Below, piece by piece: positions 59,778 through 64,000 of a stretch of 64,000 bases of DNA; the stretch's first letter is position 1, and every line of letters begins with the position of its first letter. The stretch is from assembly GCA_963719285.1 (NCBI GenBank), contig CAVRBO010000004.1, positions 1 through 64,000 of the forward strand. The letters are read 5' to 3'. The DNA is from C-114 sp963719285 (GTDB lineage Bacteria; Chloroflexota; Limnocylindria; Limnocylindrales; CSP1-4). A program made the position numbers and the translations under genes. The notes below the pieces were generated by a model. The model was not told the origin of the DNA. It did not search any database and saw only the letters and a program-made list of their open reading frames with translations.

Positions 59778-62700
59778 CTAGCTCGCCTTGCGTGTCCGCC
59801 CGGCCGGCTGCGAGCGCGCTGCCGTCCGGATGTGCCGGGCGATGGGGCTGCGCGGCGAGGGTGCCCCGGGGGCCAGCAGGCCGTCCACGTCGGCGGCGGG
59901 CACGGGCCGAGCGAAGAAGAAGCCCTGTCCACGGTCGCACTGGAGGTCCCGCAGGCAGGCGAGCTGCTCGGCGGTCTCGATGCCCTCGGCCGTCACGTCG
60001 ATGCTCAGCCCGTGGGCGAGCGCGATGACCGCCTGGACGATCGGCAGGTCGGCCTCGTCGGCCGCCAGCCCGGCGACGAAGGAGCGATCGACCTTGATCG
60101 TATCGAGGGGCAGCGACTTCAGGTACGACAGGGACGAATAGCCCGTTCCGAAGTCGTCGAGTGCGAGCCGGCAGCCGAGCTCGCGCAGTGCGCGCAGCGC
60201 GATGATCCCGGCTTCCGACTCGTCCATCACGACGCTCTCGGTGATCTCGAGCGTCAACGTCGACGGCGGCAGGCCGGTCGACTCGAGGACCGCCGCCACC
60301 TGCGCCACGAGATCGGGCTGGGCGAACTGGCGCGCCGAGAGGTTGACGCTCATCGTCAATGGAGTGGCGGAGGGGAACGCGAGCTGCCACGCCCTAGCCT
60401 GGCGGCAGGCGGTCTCGAGCACCCAGTTGCCGATGGGCAGGATGAGACCGGTCTCCTCGGCCAATGGGATGAACGACATCGGCGCGATGAGGCCCCGGAC
60501 GGGGTGCTGCCAGCGGACGAGCGCCTCGAGGCCGACGACGCTGTCCGTGGCGAGATCGACGATCGGCTGGTAGTGGACCCGGAGCTCGTCCCGCTCGATC
60601 GCCTGGCGCAGGTCGTTCTCGATGTCGAGTCGCTCGACCGCATCGGCGCTCATCGACGAGTCGAACAGGGCGTGAGCCATCGTCGCCCTGCCCTTCGCCC
60701 AGTGCAGCGCGATCTCCGCGTCGCGCATGAGATCGTCCGCATCCGACAGCCCGGGCTGGCCCACGGCGATACCTACCGTCGCGGTCACGAAGACGTCGCG
60801 GCCACCGAGCTGGAACGGAGCGGCCAGGAGCTCTTCCACGCGCCCCGCGACCACGAGCGCCTCCTCGGCACCGGCGACCGGATCGAGGAGGATGCCGAAC
60901 TCGTCGCCCCCGAACCGGGCGACCGTGTCGGCCGGGCGCACCGATCCCTGGAGACGTTCCGCGACCGCGCCGAGCAGGATGTCGCCCGTGCTGCGGCCCA
61001 GGCTCTCGTTGATCACCTTGAACCGATCGAGGTCGACGATGAGCACCGCGATCGGTCCGGCCTCGCCGATGCGGCCGGACGCGAGCGCGTGACGGACGCG
61101 GTCCATGAGCAGCAGCCGGTTCGGCAGGCCGGTGCCTGCGTCGTACAGCGCCTGCCGGGCGAGCCGCTCTTCCGCGGTCCGACGCTCGTCCAGGTCGCGC
61201 TGGGCGGCATCGAACAGGCGGGCATTGGCCAGCGCGATCGAGGCGAGCTGTGCGAACCGCTCCAGGGCGGCTACTTCACGGCCCCCGAACACCCGCTCGA
61301 GCGAGCCTGACGCGAGGCCGATGACGCCGACGACGCGTCCGTCGTCGGTGAGGGGCACGGCGACGATCGCGCCGAACCGCCCCATCGGCAGGTCCGGACG
61401 CCGCTCGAGGAAGGCGTCGTAGTCGTCGACGGTGATCGGTCGACCCGTCTCCCAGACCGTGCCCGAGGCGCCTTCGCCTCGCTTGACCGAATAGCCGATG
61501 AAGCCGTCGAAGACGCCCAGCCCGCCGCGCACGCTCAACGTCGAACCGTCGGGATCGACCACGTAGATGAACCCGTGGGGCACTCCGACGAGGCCCGCCG
61601 CGCGGACCATGATCGTCTGGAGCAGCTCGGTCGGGTCGAGGTGGTCCATGAGCGCCAGGGCGGTCTCGTTGAGGGCCGAAAGGTACGCGTCGCGGGCGTG
61701 GTCGGCGCCCGGCTCTGCGCCGCGGCCCGAGGGCTTGACGAGGTACATCGACCGGTCCGCCGCGGCCACGATGTCGTCCTTCGTCCGCCCGTCGGCCGGG
61801 TAGCAGGCGATGCCGATGCTCGCGCCGACCTGGGGCCGGACACCAGGATCGGACAAGGCGACCACTGCGGCCTGGATCCGGTTCGCGACCTCGATCGCCT
61901 TGGTCCGGTCGGCGCCCGCGAGGATCACCGAGAACTCGTCCCCGCCGTAGCGGTAGGCCCGGTCGCCCTCCCGGATCGCCCCGGTCACGGCAGCCGCGAC
62001 CCGCTGGAGCAGCAAGTCCCCGGCCGGGTGGCCGAGCGTGTCGTTGTAGATCTTGAAGTCGTCGAGGTCCATCAGGAGCGTCGCGAACGGCGTCCCGTCG
62101 GAGGCGTCGACGATGCTGCCGAGCTCCCGCTGGAACGCCCCGTGATTGCGCAGCCCGGTGAGCGCGTCGCTGTCGGCCCGGACCTCGGCCGCCCGGTGGG
62201 CCTTCGCGTTCTGGAGCGCCAGCGACGCCTGGCCGGCGAAGAGCTTGGTCAGGTCGAACTCGTTGGCGTTGAAGTGCGCCTCGAGCCCACCGATGCGCCC
62301 GACGTTGAGGGTGCCTTCGACTCGGCCGTCGACGACCAGCGGCACGATGAGCATCGACTCCGGTTCGAACGGGGTGCCCGGGATCTGCTGGGACCGGTCA
62401 TCCAGGTGGACGTCGTTGACACAGAGCGCCTCGCCATGCTCGATCGCCCAGCCGGTGATGCCGCTGAAGATCGGGCTGGCGTGGGCGAGGATCACATCCG
62501 CGAAGCGATCGCGGGCGACCGTCGCCCGCCGGACCCGGGCGTCCCAGTCGACCACGTACAGGCTGAGCGTGTCGTAGGCCACCACCGAACGGAGGGAGTC
62601 GGCGATCATCTCGAGGACGCCACGCGGGTCGAGCGTCGACAGCAGCCGCTCGTTGACCTCGATGAGGCGCCGCTGGCTCGCCAGCTGGTGCTCGAGCTCG

Positions 62701-63998
62701 GCCCGGCCCTCGCGCACCCGCTCGGCGTTCTCCGCGTTGACCATCGCCTGGGCGGCGTAGCCGGCGAAGATCGACATCGTCGTCTCGTCGGCCTCCGAGA
62801 ACCGGTCCTGGCCGAGCTTGGACAGGACGATCACGCCGCGGACCCTGTCCTCGTACGTCATCGGTACGACGAGCATCGACTCCGGCCCGTCGCTCGTGGA
62901 GCCGACCGTCATGCCGCGCGGGTCCGTGGCGGCGTCACCGCTCCGGATCGACCGGTTGTTGGCAGCGACCCAGCCGGTCATGCCCTGACCGATCCGGACA
63001 CGCAGGCGGTCCGGTCCGGGATCGGCCCGGCCCATGAACTGGCCGTCGAACGCGATCGGCTCGCATGTCCCGGCCGCGTCGTCGACCCGATAGACCCGGG
63101 CCGTGTCGCAGTCCATGAGCGTGCGGGCCTCGGACATGATCGATTCGCCGATGCTGGCCACGTCCTGGATGCGGTTGAGCCGCATCGCGAGGTCGCCGAT
63201 CGCCTGCAGCCGGGCGACCAGGTGCTGGACGCCCTCGTGCAGTCGCGCGTTCGAGATCGCGACCGCCATCTGATCGGCGAACGCCCCGGCGAGCTCGCGC
63301 TCCTCGCGTGGCCAGGCCCGGTGGGTTCGGTGGTACAGCACGAGCAGGCCCACTGCCTCGCCCTGGAAGATGACCGGCACGAAGCAGATCGTCTTGATCC
63401 CGTCATTCACGTACGCCCGTCGGATGAGCTTGTTCGTGGCCTGGTCGACGCCGATGACCCGGATGCGCCGTTCGCGGATCGCCCGGAGGCCCATGGTCCC
63501 GCTCGTGTGGGTGAGGTGGGCCACGGTATCGAGCATGCTCTGGCTCAATCCGCGATAGGCCGCCAGATGGAGCGGGCGCGGGCCCGGCTGGGTCAGCCAC
63601 AGGCCGCTGAGCTCGTTGCCGAACAGCGCGGCGGCGTCGTCGAGGACCGATTCGAAGACGGTCTGGAGGTCGAGCTTGCCGCTGATCTCGGAGGCGATAC
63701 GGCGGAGCGCCTGTGACCGGGGCGCGTCGCCGGCCACGTTGCGCGGCCGGAGGGTCCGGGGATAGGCGGCCAGAAACCGGTCGAGGTCGGCCCGATGGAT
63801 CCGCCACTCCCCGTGGCCCGTCCCGGTCCGGCGGACACGGACGGCGACGAGCTTGCCGCCCGCGCACCACGCGCGCACGGTCGCGGGACGCACGCTTGCG
63901 AAGACGGATGCCTGCGCGGCCGTGAGCCCGGCGGCATCGCGATGTCGACCGGAGGCGGCGACCAATGTCTCTTCCGAACCTCCACGACGCCCGGGCAC
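59778..63998 (-). CDS. HTH-GAF-GGDEF-GAF-GGDEF-EAL cyclic-di-GMP protein
   Basis: This 1,406-residue protein reaches the window edge, so its start is uncertain (GTG 63998 or TTG 63965). In order it has: an excisionase/MerR-like HTH (AAQASVFASVRPATVRAWCA, residues 25-80); three GAF domains (about 90-610); GGDEF 1 (RYGGDEFSVIL with I-site REGD); a fourth GAF (about 790-945); GGDEF 2 (RFGGDEFGILL with I-site RPAD); and EAL (GLEALVRWQHP, SVNLSARQF, EITES, DDFGTGYSSL, IKVDRSF, AEGIET, GQGFFF). All catalytic motifs look intact, so it may both make and degrade cyclic-di-GMP under control of four small-molecule sensors. Confidence 0.9.
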   Translation of the reverse strand: MPGRRGGSEETLVAASGRHRDAAGLTAAQASVFASVRPATVRAWCAGGKLVAVRVRRTGTGHGEWRIHRADLDRFLAAYPRTLRPRNVAGDAPRSQALRRIASEISGKLDLQTVFESVLDDAAALFGNELSGLWLTQPGPRPLHLAAYRGLSQSMLDTVAHLTHTSGTMGLRAIRERRIRVIGVDQATNKLIRRAYVNDGIKTICFVPVIFQGEAVGLLVLYHRTHRAWPREERELAGAFADQMAVAISNARLHEGVQHLVARLQAIGDLAMRLNRIQDVASIGESIMSEARTLMDCDTARVYRVDDAAGTCEPIAFDGQFMGRADPGPDRLRVRIGQGMTGWVAANNRSIRSGDAATDPRGMTVGSTSDGPESMLVVPMTYEDRVRGVIVLSKLGQDRFSEADETTMSIFAGYAAQAMVNAENAERVREGRAELEHQLASQRRLIEVNERLLSTLDPRGVLEMIADSLRSVVAYDTLSLYVVDWDARVRRATVARDRFADVILAHASPIFSGITGWAIEHGEALCVNDVHLDDRSQQIPGTPFEPESMLIVPLVVDGRVEGTLNVGRIGGLEAHFNANEFDLTKLFAGQASLALQNAKAHRAAEVRADSDALTGLRNHGAFQRELGSIVDASDGTPFATLLMDLDDFKIYNDTLGHPAGDLLLQRVAAAVTGAIREGDRAYRYGGDEFSVILAGADRTKAIEVANRIQAAVVALSDPGVRPQVGASIGIACYPADGRTKDDIVAAADRSMYLVKPSGRGAEPGADHARDAYLSALNETALALMDHLDPTELLQTIMVRAAGLVGVPHGFIYVVDPDGSTLSVRGGLGVFDGFIGYSVKRGEGASGTVWETGRPITVDDYDAFLERRPDLPMGRFGAIVAVPLTDDGRVVGVIGLASGSLERVFGGREVAALERFAQLASIALANARLFDAAQRDLDERRTAEERLARQALYDAGTGLPNRLLLMDRVRHALASGRIGEAGPIAVLIVDLDRFKVINESLGRSTGDILLGAVAERLQGSVRPADTVARFGGDEFGILLDPVAGAEEALVVAGRVEELLAAPFQLGGRDVFVTATVGIAVGQPGLSDADDLMRDAEIALHWAKGRATMAHALFDSSMSADAVERLDIENDLRQAIERDELRVHYQPIVDLATDSVVGLEALVRWQHPVRGLIAPMSFIPLAEETGLILPIGNWVLETACRQARAWQLAFPSATPLTMSVNLSARQFAQPDLVAQVAAVLESTGLPPSTLTLEITESVVMDESEAGIIALRALRELGCRLALDDFGTGYSSLSYLKSLPLDTIKVDRSFVAGLAADEADLPIVQAVIALAHGLSIDVTAEGIETAEQLACLRDLQCDRGQGFFFARPVPAADVDGLLAPGAPSPRSPIARHIRTAARSQPAGRTRKAS

Positions 63999-64000
63999 GA

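Noticed and set aside
60000..63716. Long plus-strand frames opposite the cyclic-di-GMP protein
   Set aside because: They show no family motifs and mirror the codon periodicity of the minus-strand gene.

Overview
The window is very GC-rich (about 70 percent by eye) bacterial chromosome, densely coded on both strands. No phage, insertion sequence, CRISPR array or rRNA gene is visible. Gene content (paired DUF885-type HExxPGHH proteins, a membrane-fused spermidine synthase homologue, a Flp-type pilin, lysine 2,3-aminomutase, small SRPBCC/DUF1801/YCII proteins, tRNAs with encoded CCA) suggests a soil or freshwater Chloroflexota lineage such as Limnocylindria. That placement is an inference; Actinomycetota or Dormibacterota are not excluded.

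Layout. 0-9.6 kb: an accessory stretch of small enzymes and regulators: a frameshifted DUF5990 gene, DUF1801 proteins, a RibD/DHFR-like reductase, a thioredoxin-like protein, a PAS protein overlapping a metallo-beta-lactamase, and two ArsR-controlled modules (SRPBCC and YCII) with visible operator palindromes. 9.6-16.5 kb: tRNA-Arg, a candidate structured small RNA, a lipoprotein, two cyclophilins, a HisA-like protein, a DUF885 protein, threonine aldolase and tRNA-Asp. A family of palindromic elements occurs near both tRNAs. 16.7-24.3 kb: membrane spermidine-synthase-like protein, GT87-like glycosyltransferase, CapA, a luciferase-like oxidoreductase, a pilin with an 18-copy pentapeptide repeat, and a PIG-L deacetylase. 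24.4-31.2 kb: YbaK deacylase, CoA-transferase, DUF1810, FabI-like reductase, ribokinase, and an ApbE/ferric-reductase-like module. 31.3-37.8 kb: a fur-znuA-znuC-znuB-yibE metal-uptake operon read leftward, then a DsbA-like/VKOR oxidative-folding pair read rightward. 37.8-44.3 kb: ECF sigma factor with a large membrane-anchored partner, a CrtC/AttH-like lipoprotein and an MMPL transporter. 44.8-55 kb: lysine 2,3-aminomutase, S41 protease, EamA transporter, sulfurtransferase, and a pabB-pabC folate cluster with two further overlapping genes. 55-64 kb: Septum_form-like and membrane proteins, DUF433, DUF59, PduO-type cobalamin adenosyltransferase, Bax-inhibitor-1 protein, polysaccharide deacetylase, and a 1,406-residue multi-GAF protein with two GGDEF domains and one EAL domain that runs to the right edge.

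Many genes not inside operons have a TAnnnT-like -10 hexamer only 6-10 bases before the start codon and no ribosome-binding site. This suggests leaderless transcripts are common. Operon-internal genes typically overlap by ATGA or GTGA, and others carry GGAGG-type sites.

At least five genes appear to carry a single-base frameshift: DUF5990, the pilin, the yibE tail, the DsbA-like gene and the S41 N-terminus. These may be real lesions, but their number also suggests residual indel errors in the assembly.
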